Source: Vibrio campbellii CAIM 519 = NBRC 15631 = ATCC 25920
Lineage (GTDB): Bacteria > Pseudomonadota > Gammaproteobacteria > Enterobacterales > Vibrionaceae
Direction of reading: 5' to 3'
Length of the DNA stretch: 64,000 nt
NCBI RefSeq assembly: GCF_002163755.1
Contig: NZ_CP015863.1
Coordinates: 2,542,001-2,606,000, forward strand
Below are positions 26,960-37,408 of the stretch, piece by piece. The notes beneath the pieces are model-generated. The model searched no databases, was not told where the DNA came from, and worked only from the letters and a program-made list of their open reading frames with translations. Positions within the stretch are counted from its first letter, which is position 1, and each line of letters starts with the position of its first letter. Made by a program: the position numbers and the translations under genes.

Positions 26960-27191
26960 GGAGGAACGAAACTCAGTACGTTCTACGACTAAATAATTAT
27001 GCAAAGCTTTACATTGATATTGGTCGCAATTTAACCTTTTCAATATACATGCTGTTGGTTATACTCTGCGCAACAAACGGTCGTATTTCAAACAATCGAC
27101 AAATGGATCTAGGTGAATAACTATCACCCTAAAGTGCGGAGCAAGCTTAGCTGCTCTGCATGACGCATCAAGGACAGTTGTTACTCTTACA

Positions 27192-27398
27192 ATGAATAAG
27201 ATGAGCACTGTTATGAAAACCATTATTTGCAACTCACTTCAAAGCTTCTGGGATATGGCGGATAACCATTTTCTGGGAGGGCTAGACGTCCACTGCGTAT
27301 TTCCCGTCAATGACGCCACTAAAGATTTTATCTTGGCTTACCAACAGCAGTACAAAATTCGCAGCGTGTCATTTACCAATGCGTTTACACAAAATTAA
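27192..27398 (+). CDS. Small hypothetical protein (61-68 aa)
   Basis: Not recognised. The ORF is closed by a strong terminator starting at its stop codon, and a TATACT -10-like box lies at about 27059-27064, leaving a leader of about 125 bases that contains a GGAGCA/TGCTC-type hairpin near 27139. The protein is soluble-looking and rich in aromatics (SFWDMADNHFLGGLDV), with no signal peptide. Starts at Met1, Met4 or Met8 (27213) are possible; none has a good ribosome-binding site. It could be a real small gene or a by-product of a regulatory transcript ending at the terminator. Confidence 0.45.
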   Translation: MNKMSTVMKTIICNSLQSFWDMADNHFLGGLDVHCVFPVNDATKDFILAYQQQYKIRSVSFTNAFTQN

Positions 27399-27430
27399 AA
27401 AAGACCGAGCATCGCGCTCGGTCTTTTTGT
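27398..27430. terminator. Terminator between the small ORF and recD
   Basis: GACCGAGC / GCTCGGTC with A-run and T-run flanks (AAAAAA, TTTTTGTTTT); it works for both convergent transcripts. Confidence 0.93.
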
Positions 27431-27431
27431 T

Positions 27432-29612
27432 TTAACTAGATAAACGAGATACCAACCCACTCGCTCGAGTGGTTTTCACTTTAATACCGCGCTTGAGAAC
27501 ATTCATCTCAGCGAACATCGCAAGACGTTTCTTCGCGCGAGTAATACCAGTGTAGATCAGCTCGCGAGTGAGGATTGGACTGAAATCTGGCGGCAAAATC
27601 ATTAGCGTGTATTCAAACTCACTGCCCTGTGATTTATGAATGGTCATCGCGTACGCGGTTTCATGCTCAGGCACTCGGCTTGGCAGCACCGACTTCACGC
27701 TTCCATCTGGCAGTTCAAAGAACACTTTAAGACGCGGTTCACCTTCGCTGTCGTCTCGCATACAAATGCCAATATCACCGTTATACAACCCCAAGCCATG
27801 ATCGTTACGCGTGACCATCACAGGTCGGCCGTGATACCAAAGCTCGTCTTGGGTTTGAATCAACTTACGTGCAGCTAGTGCTTTTTCAATGCGTTGGTTT
27901 AAACCTGTCACACCAAAATCACCTTCACGAATGGCACACAATAATCGGCATTGGTTAAAGGTATCCAGCACTGCTTTGGCTTTGTGGGTTAGAGTTTCGG
28001 GCTCCCCAGTCTTCTGGTCAATCTCTTGCTGCCCGATGCGTTTTAGATAACGACCATATTCAGAGACCAAAGTCTGCATCATCTGATTGTAGTTTTGACT
28101 ACTCAGTGCAAAATGCTCGATATCAGCAAAATCACGATTCCAAACGTCGTCTACTTTTGCAGCTGAGCCAGCGTTGACCGCTTTTGCTAGCTGGCCGATA
28201 CCAGAGCGAGCGTCGAATCGGTAACTCTTTTGCAGCATACATAAGCTATCGGCAATAGAAGCATTACTATTGGTGCTGTACGCCAAAGTGTCAAAGCCTG
28301 TCAACTTCGCGACCGCAGACGCCTGCTCTTTGCCAAAGCCAAATGCATGGAACGAACAGATATCACCTAGCACCGCACCAGCTTCTACCGATGCCAACTG
28401 GTCTTTATCTCCGAGAAGAATCAAACGCGCATGCTTTGGCAGTGCATCCACAACTTTGTACATCATCGGCAGATCGACCATGGAGGCTTCATCCACCACT
28501 AAAATATCGAGGTGCAGCGGATTTTGTTTGTTGTGACGAAACTCTGAACTGTTTGGGATCGCGCCCAATAGGCGATGCAAAGTGCTCGATTCGGTTGGAA
28601 TTTTCGCTTTAAGCTCAGGCTCCACTGGCAACTCTTGAATCGCTTTACCAATAGACTCCGTCAAACGCGCTGCCGCTTTACCTGTTGGCGCCACCAGCTT
28701 GATGGTGAGGTTTTTCTCTTGTCCTGCTTGCTCAATCAGCGCGGCAAGCAATTTGGTTACCGTGGTGGTTTTACCCGTACCCGGCCCACCAGAAATCACC
28801 GCAAAACGACGCGTCAGTGCCACCGCAGCAGCGACCTTCTGCCAGTTAACACAAGCTGATAACGGTACAAGCTTGTCCAGGACTTGCAATTCATGAACCT
28901 GTTTTGCTTGGCAGACCGCCGCATCAATGTCAGCCCAATCGAGACTGTCTACAGTGACCACATCCAAATGGTCACAGACTAATTGCTGGCGTAGCACCTG
29001 GTTGCTGGTTCCTGCCTCTACCGCCTTGGCTAATGCATTGAACAGAAAGTGGTACTGACGAGCAAACAAATGATGTAGCAACTCAGACAAACGTGTGAAC
29101 TCTTGAGGTTGTAGGTTTACAGCCGCACTGAGTTGATTAAGTTTGTCCGCCAACGTCACTTCATAGTGCCAGTAACGATGTAAGTAGAGACGCTCGCCAT
29201 CAAACATCATTGGCAAAGCTTCACCTTGAGTACCAACCAAAGGCGATACTTGCAGAAGCTCCACCCAATTGACGCCCTGCAGTTGAGTATTAAGCGCTAA
29301 CGCAGACTCCCCAAATAGACCGAGCTTACTGGCAAGGTCTGTTGGCTGCCCTTGGCTGTCAAACAGAGGCAAGCAGATGTGCCCTTTGCCTAATTCACTG
29401 CTGACCACACCAGCAATAAATGCCAGTTCTTGGCTGTTCGCTTGTTGCTCAACTTGCGAATAGATAAAGCGCGCGAACTGGAAATCCAATTGGCGAATCG
29501 CCCCTTTTTTTGCCAACGATTCTAAAGTTGCCAATAGATCTCGTGTTGCCGCTAGATCTTTTGTTGCCAGAGGGCTGCTTTGCTCAGAAAGAAGATCATT
29601 GGTTTTCATCAA
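27432..29612 (-). CDS. recD: RecBCD subunit RecD (5'-3' helicase)
   Basis: The fast 5'-3' motor of the RecBCD double-strand-break repair and DNA-degradation complex. Walker A is GGPGTGKTTTVTKLL, Walker B lies in DILVVDEASMVDLPM, and the C-terminal helicase motif is AMTIHKSQGSEFEYTL. The length of 726 is slightly above E. coli RecD. Its start overlaps the recB stop (ATGA), as is typical. Confidence 0.96.
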   Translation of the reverse strand: MMKTNDLLSEQSSPLATKDLAATRDLLATLESLAKKGAIRQLDFQFARFIYSQVEQQANSQELAFIAGVVSSELGKGHICLPLFDSQGQPTDLASKLGLFGESALALNTQLQGVNWVELLQVSPLVGTQGEALPMMFDGERLYLHRYWHYEVTLADKLNQLSAAVNLQPQEFTRLSELLHHLFARQYHFLFNALAKAVEAGTSNQVLRQQLVCDHLDVVTVDSLDWADIDAAVCQAKQVHELQVLDKLVPLSACVNWQKVAAAVALTRRFAVISGGPGTGKTTTVTKLLAALIEQAGQEKNLTIKLVAPTGKAAARLTESIGKAIQELPVEPELKAKIPTESSTLHRLLGAIPNSSEFRHNKQNPLHLDILVVDEASMVDLPMMYKVVDALPKHARLILLGDKDQLASVEAGAVLGDICSFHAFGFGKEQASAVAKLTGFDTLAYSTNSNASIADSLCMLQKSYRFDARSGIGQLAKAVNAGSAAKVDDVWNRDFADIEHFALSSQNYNQMMQTLVSEYGRYLKRIGQQEIDQKTGEPETLTHKAKAVLDTFNQCRLLCAIREGDFGVTGLNQRIEKALAARKLIQTQDELWYHGRPVMVTRNDHGLGLYNGDIGICMRDDSEGEPRLKVFFELPDGSVKSVLPSRVPEHETAYAMTIHKSQGSEFEYTLMILPPDFSPILTRELIYTGITRAKKRLAMFAEMNVLKRGIKVKTTRASGLVSRLSS

Positions 29613-32600
29613 ATTAACTCCATCTGACCAGATTCGCTGGATCGCGTGTCAGGTGCTTGACCATCAATCAAATGATCCATCTCTTGTAAAAATTCAAAGG
29701 TTGGCTTGGCAGAAAAAATACCATGATCACTTTGCCCATCCATACCACGCAAGAACAGGTAATAAACACCGCCAAAGTGCTGTTCATAATCATAATTTGG
29801 CAATCTGCTGCGTAAGAAACGATGCAGCGCCAAAGCATAGATTTGGTATTGCAGATCGTAACGATGATCCGCCATCGCCGACTTCAACACATCGCCATGA
29901 TAGTGGAACACATCATCACCTAAGTGGTTCGATTTCCAGTCGAGGACGTAGTATTTGCCTTGGTGCTCAAACACCAAGTCAATAAAGCCTTTCAACATGC
30001 CTTGCACGGTTTGGAAACCCAAATCGCCCGCTTTAGCAGACAGCGGATCATGACGTTGAATCACGCGGTTCAATGCTGGTGCAGATAGCACTTCAATCGG
30101 CAGTAAGAATTCCATCTCAACCAAACGTTGCGCCGGACCTTTCTGATTGAGTAGCAGTGCTTTGCTATCCAAAGGCGTTGCCAGCACGGTATCAATCAAC
30201 TGTTGCAGGATTGGCAGCCACTCTTCATCAAGCTGTTCACTTTCCATCAAGCCGAGGATGATTTGGGTGTTCTCTTCCGTTGTCGCGGGCTGAGTAAACT
30301 CAATTTCCTCAAATAAGCTGTGCAGAAAAGTACCCGGACGTGCGCCACGCGGGAAGTTGAAGATAGAGCGTTCTGGCTCAACCAATTCCGCCTCATCTTG
30401 CTCTTCTGAAGAATCGATATCAAAGCCGGTAATTTCAATCGTCGCGTCATGCTCGGCATGATGAGAACCTTGTTTAACCAAGCCCGAGTAACTGGTGATT
30501 CGCCAGTTTCTATCAATCGGGTTTTGCAGCTCTTTAGCTGTCAGTGCATCCAACTCTGTTTGCTCCGCAACATACATCTCGTCGTGCTGCTTTGGGGGAT
30601 CACAAATCACGACATTATCGAGATTCTCTTGCTGCTTCTTCAACCCAACAAACAAATCGTTAATGCCGCCCTCTTGACCATTTTGCACCAAATAACCAAT
30701 CGCACTGTGATGCACGCCAGTTGGCTCTTTGGTTGAGCGGCCATTGCGTAGTGGTGAAGCACCAATAAAGCAGGCATACACGGCACGCGTTAGCGCTACA
30801 TAGATAAGGCGCAAGTCTTCAGCAAGGCGCTCTTTATCTGCCTGTTTTAACGACGCATCGTTACCCGTGATATCAAGCACGGTGCGATCGTTCTCAGCGT
30901 CGTAGTATTTGGCTTCACTTGCTTCTCGGTAACCAAACACAAATGGCAGGAAGACTAAGTCATATTCCAGACCTTTGGATTTGTGAATGGTGACGATTTG
31001 CACCAAGTTACGCTCTGATTCCAGACGTTGAATTTGGTCATCACTGCCACCCAACCCGTGCTCTGCATCGCTGATAGATTGTGCTAACCAACGCAGCAAG
31101 CCGTGATCGCTGTCTAATTCGTTACTCGCTTGCTGCAATAGCTCACCAATGTGCATCAAATCGGTAAGTACTCGCTCACCGTTTTCGCTTTGTGAGCTCG
31201 CCCCTTCTTCTAGCAGACGCTCAGCAATATGGCGCTTGCTGATCACTGCACGCAGCATAGGTAGCACGCCACGCTGCACCCAAAGTTTGCGGTATTCTTT
31301 GAACTCATTAACCGCATTTTCCCACACGGTTTCGTCGTTATTGAGGGCGTCTAAGCTGGCAGCATCCAGAGTGAATAATTCTGATGCAAGGCTGGCACGT
31401 AATGCTCTGTCATTTTCTGGCGTTAACACCGCTTGCAGCAAACGCTGTAAGTCTTGTGCGACAGAACTGGTAAACACGCTATCGCGGTTAGAAAGGTACA
31501 CGCTGGCAATGCCTCGGTCTGCTAACGCCTGTTTGACCATGCGACCTTCGCTACCCGTTCGCACCAATACTGCAATGTCGCCCGCTTTAACTGGCTTCTG
31601 CTTTTCTCCATTGACCAAACACGCTTGGCCTTGTTGCGCCGCGGTCAAAATGGTTTGAATTTGGCTTGCTGTCGCCTCTGCCATAGCGGTGAGATATTCG
31701 CCTTTTGGCAGAGGTTTATCTTCCGCTTCTTGCAGCCAATAAGTCAGTGCAGGTTGCTTTTGACCACCCATGGTCCAAACGCGTTTGTCGGCACTTGGGC
31801 TGTAATCCACTGAATGGAATGGAATGTCGGAGTCATAAATAAACGGGCTATCTGGCAGAGCAAAAATCTGGTTCACTGCCAATACCATATCGGCACTTGA
31901 TCGCCAGTTGGTGCCAAGCGTGTAGTGAGCACTAACTTGGTTACGTGCCTTGATGTAGGTAAAGATATCCGCACCACGGAAGCCGTAAATCGCCTGCTTC
32001 GGGTCACCGATCATAAACAAACCGCACTCAGGGTTATCCAAATAAATGCGGCTGAAAATACTGTATTGCAGTGGGTCGGTATCTTGGAATTCGTCGATCA
32101 TCGCTACCGGATAAAGCGTGCGAATGCGTTCCGTCAGTAATGCGGTTTCATCGGTATCAATCGAGGCAGAAAGCTGAGTCAGCAAGTCATCGAATGACAA
32201 CCATTGTTTCTGATTTTTTGCTTTTGCCAGCATCACGCGACAATGCTCAATCGCATGAGCTAACAATGGTGCTTTTAAGCTGATTGGGTTGGCAAGGAAG
32301 GCTTCTATCGCCTCAAACACCGAGTGCTGTGGCGCAGTGCCTTTCGGAGTTTTCTCGAATAACACATTCTGCGCGAACTTCTCCAGCTTATCTGGATATT
32401 CATAGCCCGTGGTTTCTGTTGCTGCCCATGTATTGACCGCTTCTAACCACGTGGGCAAAGACTTTTTGGTGTAGCTGCGTTTGTTGACATCGGAATCAGA
32501 AATCAACGCGAGGAAGTCATCTTGGCTATCACGCCACTGGGCTTTCAAAGCATCAATTTGCTTTAAGTTTTGCTCATGCAAATCGGCAAGACCACCTTGC

Positions 32601-33247
32601 ATTGCAGGAACAGAGAGGCTTAGCGGCGCGCCCGTGAGGTAGTTACTGATGTCATACAGTAGATCCGATGGTGAGCCCCATAGTTGACGCACTTCTCCTG
32701 CCAAAGCGAATGGCAGAGGATAGAAGTTACGACGCCAGTAATCGGCAACCACTTGCGCTTTTAGGTGGCTTTCGTCCGTTACAAACTCATTGTTGAAACG
32801 ACTACCAGATTCGAAAGCGTTTTGCGTCAGCATGCGTTGGCAGAAACCATGAATGGTGTACACCGCGGCTTCATCCATTTGGCGTTCCGCTTGCAAAAGG
32901 ATCTCGGCGGCTTGCTTATGATCCTCGATTTCTTCCAACAAAGGTTGAATCACAGGATCTGAGCTTTGTCCGCGAGCGAATGCGATCCTCGCGTCGTGAA
33001 TACGCGCACGAATACGATCACGCAGCTCCGCTGTTGCAGCTTCGGTAAAGGTCACCACCAGAATTTGATCGACGGTCAACGGCACGCGGTGCTTCGTATC
33101 GGCAGTGCCATGCCCTAGTAGGAGTCGCAGATACAAGCCTGCGATGGTAAAGGTTTTACCCGTACCTGCCGATGCTTCAATTAACCTTGCACCATACAGT
33201 GGAAAAGTCATGGTTTGCAGTGGAGTTGGAACTGACATTTGCGCCAT
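29609..33247 (-). CDS. recB: RecBCD subunit RecB (3'-5' helicase and nuclease)
   Basis: A 1212-residue helicase-nuclease. The N-terminal Walker A is ASAGTGKTFTIAG, Walker B is VAMIDEFQDTDPLQ, and helicase motif VI is RLIYVALTRAVYA. The C-terminal nuclease domain keeps the metal motif VLDWKSNHLG (Asp and Lys of the PD-(D/E)xK fold). It is translationally coupled to recD. The recC gene lies upstream with a 321-base gap and no ptrA between them. Confidence 0.97.
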   Translation of the reverse strand: MAQMSVPTPLQTMTFPLYGARLIEASAGTGKTFTIAGLYLRLLLGHGTADTKHRVPLTVDQILVVTFTEAATAELRDRIRARIHDARIAFARGQSSDPVIQPLLEEIEDHKQAAEILLQAERQMDEAAVYTIHGFCQRMLTQNAFESGSRFNNEFVTDESHLKAQVVADYWRRNFYPLPFALAGEVRQLWGSPSDLLYDISNYLTGAPLSLSVPAMQGGLADLHEQNLKQIDALKAQWRDSQDDFLALISDSDVNKRSYTKKSLPTWLEAVNTWAATETTGYEYPDKLEKFAQNVLFEKTPKGTAPQHSVFEAIEAFLANPISLKAPLLAHAIEHCRVMLAKAKNQKQWLSFDDLLTQLSASIDTDETALLTERIRTLYPVAMIDEFQDTDPLQYSIFSRIYLDNPECGLFMIGDPKQAIYGFRGADIFTYIKARNQVSAHYTLGTNWRSSADMVLAVNQIFALPDSPFIYDSDIPFHSVDYSPSADKRVWTMGGQKQPALTYWLQEAEDKPLPKGEYLTAMAEATASQIQTILTAAQQGQACLVNGEKQKPVKAGDIAVLVRTGSEGRMVKQALADRGIASVYLSNRDSVFTSSVAQDLQRLLQAVLTPENDRALRASLASELFTLDAASLDALNNDETVWENAVNEFKEYRKLWVQRGVLPMLRAVISKRHIAERLLEEGASSQSENGERVLTDLMHIGELLQQASNELDSDHGLLRWLAQSISDAEHGLGGSDDQIQRLESERNLVQIVTIHKSKGLEYDLVFLPFVFGYREASEAKYYDAENDRTVLDITGNDASLKQADKERLAEDLRLIYVALTRAVYACFIGASPLRNGRSTKEPTGVHHSAIGYLVQNGQEGGINDLFVGLKKQQENLDNVVICDPPKQHDEMYVAEQTELDALTAKELQNPIDRNWRITSYSGLVKQGSHHAEHDATIEITGFDIDSSEEQDEAELVEPERSIFNFPRGARPGTFLHSLFEEIEFTQPATTEENTQIILGLMESEQLDEEWLPILQQLIDTVLATPLDSKALLLNQKGPAQRLVEMEFLLPIEVLSAPALNRVIQRHDPLSAKAGDLGFQTVQGMLKGFIDLVFEHQGKYYVLDWKSNHLGDDVFHYHGDVLKSAMADHRYDLQYQIYALALHRFLRSRLPNYDYEQHFGGVYYLFLRGMDGQSDHGIFSAKPTFEFLQEMDHLIDGQAPDTRSSESGQMELI

Positions 33248-33568
33248 AACGCTGAATCTCTCCGGATTATCGACTGACCGAACTGTGATCTGTCGTTAAA
33301 AATTCTATTTATATGTCTAACAAGTTGGAATATTTAGAGGTTAGTGGGATCTCACTCACGGTTATCCTGATCTTCAACCGCTAGTATGCGCGTCACGAGA
33401 TGAGCACTGATAACAGAGCAATCACTTTAACGTATTGATAAATGATCAGGCTAAACACTCAAACGAATCATGGTCCCTCTGACCTTGTGGCCGTACAGCG
33501 AACGCCCTACAAAAAATAATGATTTTCTGGCGGCCACCCTACTCTCTTCTTTATCTAAATAATCCAAC
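33248..33568. other. Noncoding gap between recC and recB
   Basis: No gene was found. In E. coli this position holds ptrA (pitrilysin). A GTGGCCG (around 33488) / CGGCCAC (around 33530) inverted repeat lies near the recC end. It probably contains a recB promoter, but no clear hexamers were assigned. Confidence 0.5.
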
Positions 33569-36500
33569 TTACTTTTCATCATCGGCATCCATCGCCGCCA
33601 GTCTTGCGCCTTGAAGAACCAATGCGGTCAGCATGCGAACTTCTGCTGCAAGCTCGTCATTCCAAGTAGACCAAATACGCGAAATATACGCGTTATTTCC
33701 CTCACCTGGACTCATATAGCCATCATTGAATGCATCCGCCATTTTCTTCAGCGATTTCTCTTCGTCATCAGCCCAGTGGCCACGACTAAAGCCCGCCTCA
33801 ACACACGCCAGTGCTGTTTTCGGGAAGTATGGTAATGGCTTGGTCATGCCTTCAAAAAACAGGCGTACTAATTCAGCAAGTAGTTGTTTCGCTTGCGCAG
33901 CGTCTGCCATTGCTGGGTAAACTAAATGCACCGCGCCTTCCTTGCGGTCATAACCGATAACGTGGGTCTTTCTAGGCTGACCAGAGGCAGACATAGCAAG
34001 ATGATCAATCCATGCAGCAAGGTAATCCTGCGCACGAATTTTACCGCTGCGGTAGCGAATCAAACCGGACTGATAGCACTGAGTTAGCCAACCAGTTAGA
34101 CGGATGTTTTTTCCTTCACCAAGCACATCGAAGGTAAGATCGATTTCTAAATCGTCTTGCGGAGCACCAGATAAAAACGCCAACTTATCCACCAGCTCTT
34201 CCGCTTGCACGCGGTTGGTCTCAAACTCGATATCACCAAATGCACCAACCGGTAATTTGCCTTGCGCGCGTTGCTCACTCATAAAGTGCTTGAGCACGTC
34301 TGCTTTTGCCGATGGTTGAGCAATGGCGGTTTCAAGCAAGGTTTCCAGTAGCTCATCACGCATTTGATAGCTTTCTAGACCACCTAATACGAATGGCTCA
34401 TCATCTTCCATCACAGGCAATGGCGGCTCGAACATCACTTTTAAACGGCGGTTAAAGAAATACTGTACCGGCAAACGCCAGAAGCGTTGTAATTCCACCA
34501 AATCCAACTCGATTGGGATGGTTGCACCGAGTAAGTAATCATCCAATGCGCGGTTAAACTCGCCACGCGCATGACCTTGTGATTGGTTGCTTTGGGTCAA
34601 CGCCGCTGGAATCCACTCTTTGGCATAGCTTGAATGAGAACCTTGGAATGCGCTTGGGCTGAATGGCACCATGGCATGCACATTCACTAACTCATTAAGT
34701 AGCGTATCGCCGGAGTCATCGACTGGCAGGTCTTGATCGCCATCTAGGCAGTAGTTCTGATGGCAATATTCCATCAACTCCGACACCAGAACAGACGGCA
34801 CGCGCTCAGTGTTGTCTTGGATAGAACGCCCAACGTAACTGATGTACAAACTTTGTTGCGCAGACAGCATGGCTTCTAAGAATAGGTAACGGTCATCGTC
34901 TCGACGTGAACGGTCGCCCGGTTTAGGGCGCCCTGTCATTAAGTCAAAACCTTCTGGTGGCATTGAGCGCGGGTAAACACCATCATTCATACCGAGTAGA
35001 CACACGGTTCTAAATGGGATCGAACGCATCGGCATCAGAGTACAGAAGTTCACTTGTCCGGCAAGGAAGCGCTGGCTGACCCGTGTTCCTGACAGCTTGT
35101 TTTGTAGATACTGGCTAACAATAGAAGGCGACAAAGCATCATCAAATGCCGCATCGGTTAGCTGCTCTTTCAGCTGGCTTAAGGTATCTCGAATCGACTT
35201 AAGCGCCATTTCCCCTTCTAGCTCAACAGAGAAGAAGTCATCCAACATCGCCACCAAGGTTTCACGCCATGCATTAATGGACTGAACATGGGAAAGTTTG
35301 CGGCGATATTGGCTAATTTGTTGAATAAAGTGAGCTAACTTACCGGCCAGTTCTGCGCCCATACCTTGCACTTCATTGTATGGCGAGAGGCTACCCTCTT
35401 GCGCTTCAAACAAACCAGCAGACTCTGGCATCGCGTAACCTAGTAACATACGCTGGATACCAAATTGCCATGTGTTTTGGCGTGTTTCTGGCAGTTCAAA
35501 TTCGCTGCCCGTATGGCTATCTAGCCCCCAGCGAATACCAGATTCTTCCACCCATAGTTTGGCTTGAAGGAAGTCATCTTCGCTTAAGTCGAATCGCTTC
35601 AAAATCGCCGGCGTTTCTAACAGCTCAAGTAATTCAGAAGCCAAACAACGTGTATTCGGTAAATTAACAAGTTGCATGAAAGCCGCCAAAATTGGGCTTT
35701 CTTGATCGGCCGTTCGGTCTGAAATCGAGTAAGGAATGAAACGCTCACCCGGCGCATTGCCGAATACCGCCTGAATCGCAGGGCTGTAGGCATTGATGTC
35801 TGCCACCATGACAATAATATCGCGCGGTTTCAGTGTCGGATCGGCATCGAACATCGCCAGAAGCTGGTCGTGTAGCACTTCCACTTCTCGCATAGGGCTG
35901 TGGCAAGAGTGCAAGCTCAGAGATTTGTCACCCAAACTCACCACTTGTTTGTGCTGGCTGCTGTCGATTTGCTCGTCGTCTTGGTGCTCTTCTAAATTAA
36001 GAATGTCAGCTTGAAGTTGATGAAGCAGACTGTCGCGCTCGACATCAACAAAAGCTTCTATCTCATGGGATTCGAGCTGCGACAACAGATACATGTTATC
36101 GCGCCCAAGTTTACCCATCGACGCCAACAAGCTGTTACCCACCACATCAGTATGCAGCTCATCCACTACGTTTTCTTCTAGTGAACCTTTTAACTGCTCA
36201 CTCTCACCTTGCACTTCAGAATGGTCTTCTTGCCACACCACGTGCTGACGATGTTTTGCTGCTAAGCGAGCTAGGAATTTACGGTCACGTACTTCACCCC
36301 AGTAATAACGACAGGGGTTGGTAAACATCAAATGCACATCAATGTGTTCACCAATGGCTTTGAGCGCATCCATGTAACGTGGCGGCAGTGAAGAGATACC
36401 AAACACAAACAGACGCTTCGGCAGATGATCAAAATTGCCGTTGAAGTTTTCTAGCGTATCAATGAAGTGTTCGTACAAATTGGCACGATGATAAGGCGAT

Positions 36501-37063
36501 TGCCCAAGGGTAACCGTGTGATCGTACAATGCTTGCCACAAAACCGGTTGCCATGGGTGCTCGTCTTCAAGTTCGGGCACCGTTTGCCCTGCTTCCCAGC
36601 TTGCAATCCATTCTGGACGATACACCAAATAGCCATCGAAAATATCGGCAATTTTCTCTGCCAATTGATAAAGCTTGGAGTTGTCACTGTCGTCCTGAAG
36701 ATAACGTGCCAAAGGTTCGAATGACGCTTCGTTCAACAAACCCGGAAGCAAGTGCATCAGCTTCCACGTCATGGCTTCTTTGTTGAAGGCACTGCGCTTA
36801 GGCACATCAGCCAATACTTGGGTGAACATATCCCAAATAAAAGTCGCTGGCAGCGGAAATTCTAAGTTTGCCGCAACACCAAACTCTTTCGCCAATTCCA
36901 TTTTTAACCACTGAGACATACCCGGGCTTTGAACCAGAATTTGCTCTTTTTCGAATGGATTTTCTAATGGATTGATGCGAATCAGTTCAACAAGAAGTGA
37001 TTTGAGAACATCGACCTGATTGGAGTGATAGACAGTAAACAAAGTAAGTGCACCGAGCGCCAA
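33569..37063 (-). CDS. recC: RecBCD subunit RecC (Chi recognition)
   Basis: A 1164-residue subunit that splits the duplex and scans for Chi. N-terminal family sequence TVYHSNQVDVL, ILVQSPGMSQWLKMELA and FPLPATFIWDMF are clear, and the central MPMRSIPFRTVCLLGMNDGVYPR segment is conserved. The frame starts at TTG 37063; a second TTG seven codons on (37042) matches the shorter family N-terminus. Neither has a good ribosome-binding site, so the start is uncertain by a few residues. The gene is intact. Confidence 0.95.
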   Translation of the reverse strand: MALGALTLFTVYHSNQVDVLKSLLVELIRINPLENPFEKEQILVQSPGMSQWLKMELAKEFGVAANLEFPLPATFIWDMFTQVLADVPKRSAFNKEAMTWKLMHLLPGLLNEASFEPLARYLQDDSDNSKLYQLAEKIADIFDGYLVYRPEWIASWEAGQTVPELEDEHPWQPVLWQALYDHTVTLGQSPYHRANLYEHFIDTLENFNGNFDHLPKRLFVFGISSLPPRYMDALKAIGEHIDVHLMFTNPCRYYWGEVRDRKFLARLAAKHRQHVVWQEDHSEVQGESEQLKGSLEENVVDELHTDVVGNSLLASMGKLGRDNMYLLSQLESHEIEAFVDVERDSLLHQLQADILNLEEHQDDEQIDSSQHKQVVSLGDKSLSLHSCHSPMREVEVLHDQLLAMFDADPTLKPRDIIVMVADINAYSPAIQAVFGNAPGERFIPYSISDRTADQESPILAAFMQLVNLPNTRCLASELLELLETPAILKRFDLSEDDFLQAKLWVEESGIRWGLDSHTGSEFELPETRQNTWQFGIQRMLLGYAMPESAGLFEAQEGSLSPYNEVQGMGAELAGKLAHFIQQISQYRRKLSHVQSINAWRETLVAMLDDFFSVELEGEMALKSIRDTLSQLKEQLTDAAFDDALSPSIVSQYLQNKLSGTRVSQRFLAGQVNFCTLMPMRSIPFRTVCLLGMNDGVYPRSMPPEGFDLMTGRPKPGDRSRRDDDRYLFLEAMLSAQQSLYISYVGRSIQDNTERVPSVLVSELMEYCHQNYCLDGDQDLPVDDSGDTLLNELVNVHAMVPFSPSAFQGSHSSYAKEWIPAALTQSNQSQGHARGEFNRALDDYLLGATIPIELDLVELQRFWRLPVQYFFNRRLKVMFEPPLPVMEDDEPFVLGGLESYQMRDELLETLLETAIAQPSAKADVLKHFMSEQRAQGKLPVGAFGDIEFETNRVQAEELVDKLAFLSGAPQDDLEIDLTFDVLGEGKNIRLTGWLTQCYQSGLIRYRSGKIRAQDYLAAWIDHLAMSASGQPRKTHVIGYDRKEGAVHLVYPAMADAAQAKQLLAELVRLFFEGMTKPLPYFPKTALACVEAGFSRGHWADDEEKSLKKMADAFNDGYMSPGEGNNAYISRIWSTWNDELAAEVRMLTALVLQGARLAAMDADDEK

Positions 37064-37408
37064 TGGAAACTGCTAGCAAGCTTAGCACAGCCGCATATAT
37101 TCCTAGAGCGATCTCGATAGCTTAAATAACAAAAGGTTAGAGAACACCCGAACTCTGCGCAAATAACCAGCAACTGACATTTGTAAGTCACGTCTTACAC
37201 GCAAATACAAAGCGTGACATCAGTCACAACTATTTCATGATAAAAAACACTGTTTTATAATTAACGCAAATATTTACAACAATACTCATCAAATTGAATA
37301 TTGAGTGGGAAACGAAGAACTGCGGGGGTCAAATCGTTTTGATGTCACGCTAAACCACACTTTGTTCTGATTTGATAGGGATGAGAAAAGCACTGGAATA
37401 CCAAAACT
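37064..37408. other. Divergent promoter region of recC and the YejM-like gene, with a CRP-like site
   Basis: 345 bases without a gene. CGTGA-N6-TCACA at 37213-37228 matches the CRP consensus at 9 of 10 positions. The site lies about 180 bases before the YejM-like start and 150 before recC, so its target is unclear. The rest is AT-rich and otherwise unremarkable. Confidence 0.45.

Noticed and set aside
31149..31658. Plus-strand ORF of 169 codons opposite recB
   Set aside because: Antisense shadow; low-complexity Ser/Arg-rich translation and no ribosome-binding site, while recB is intact here.
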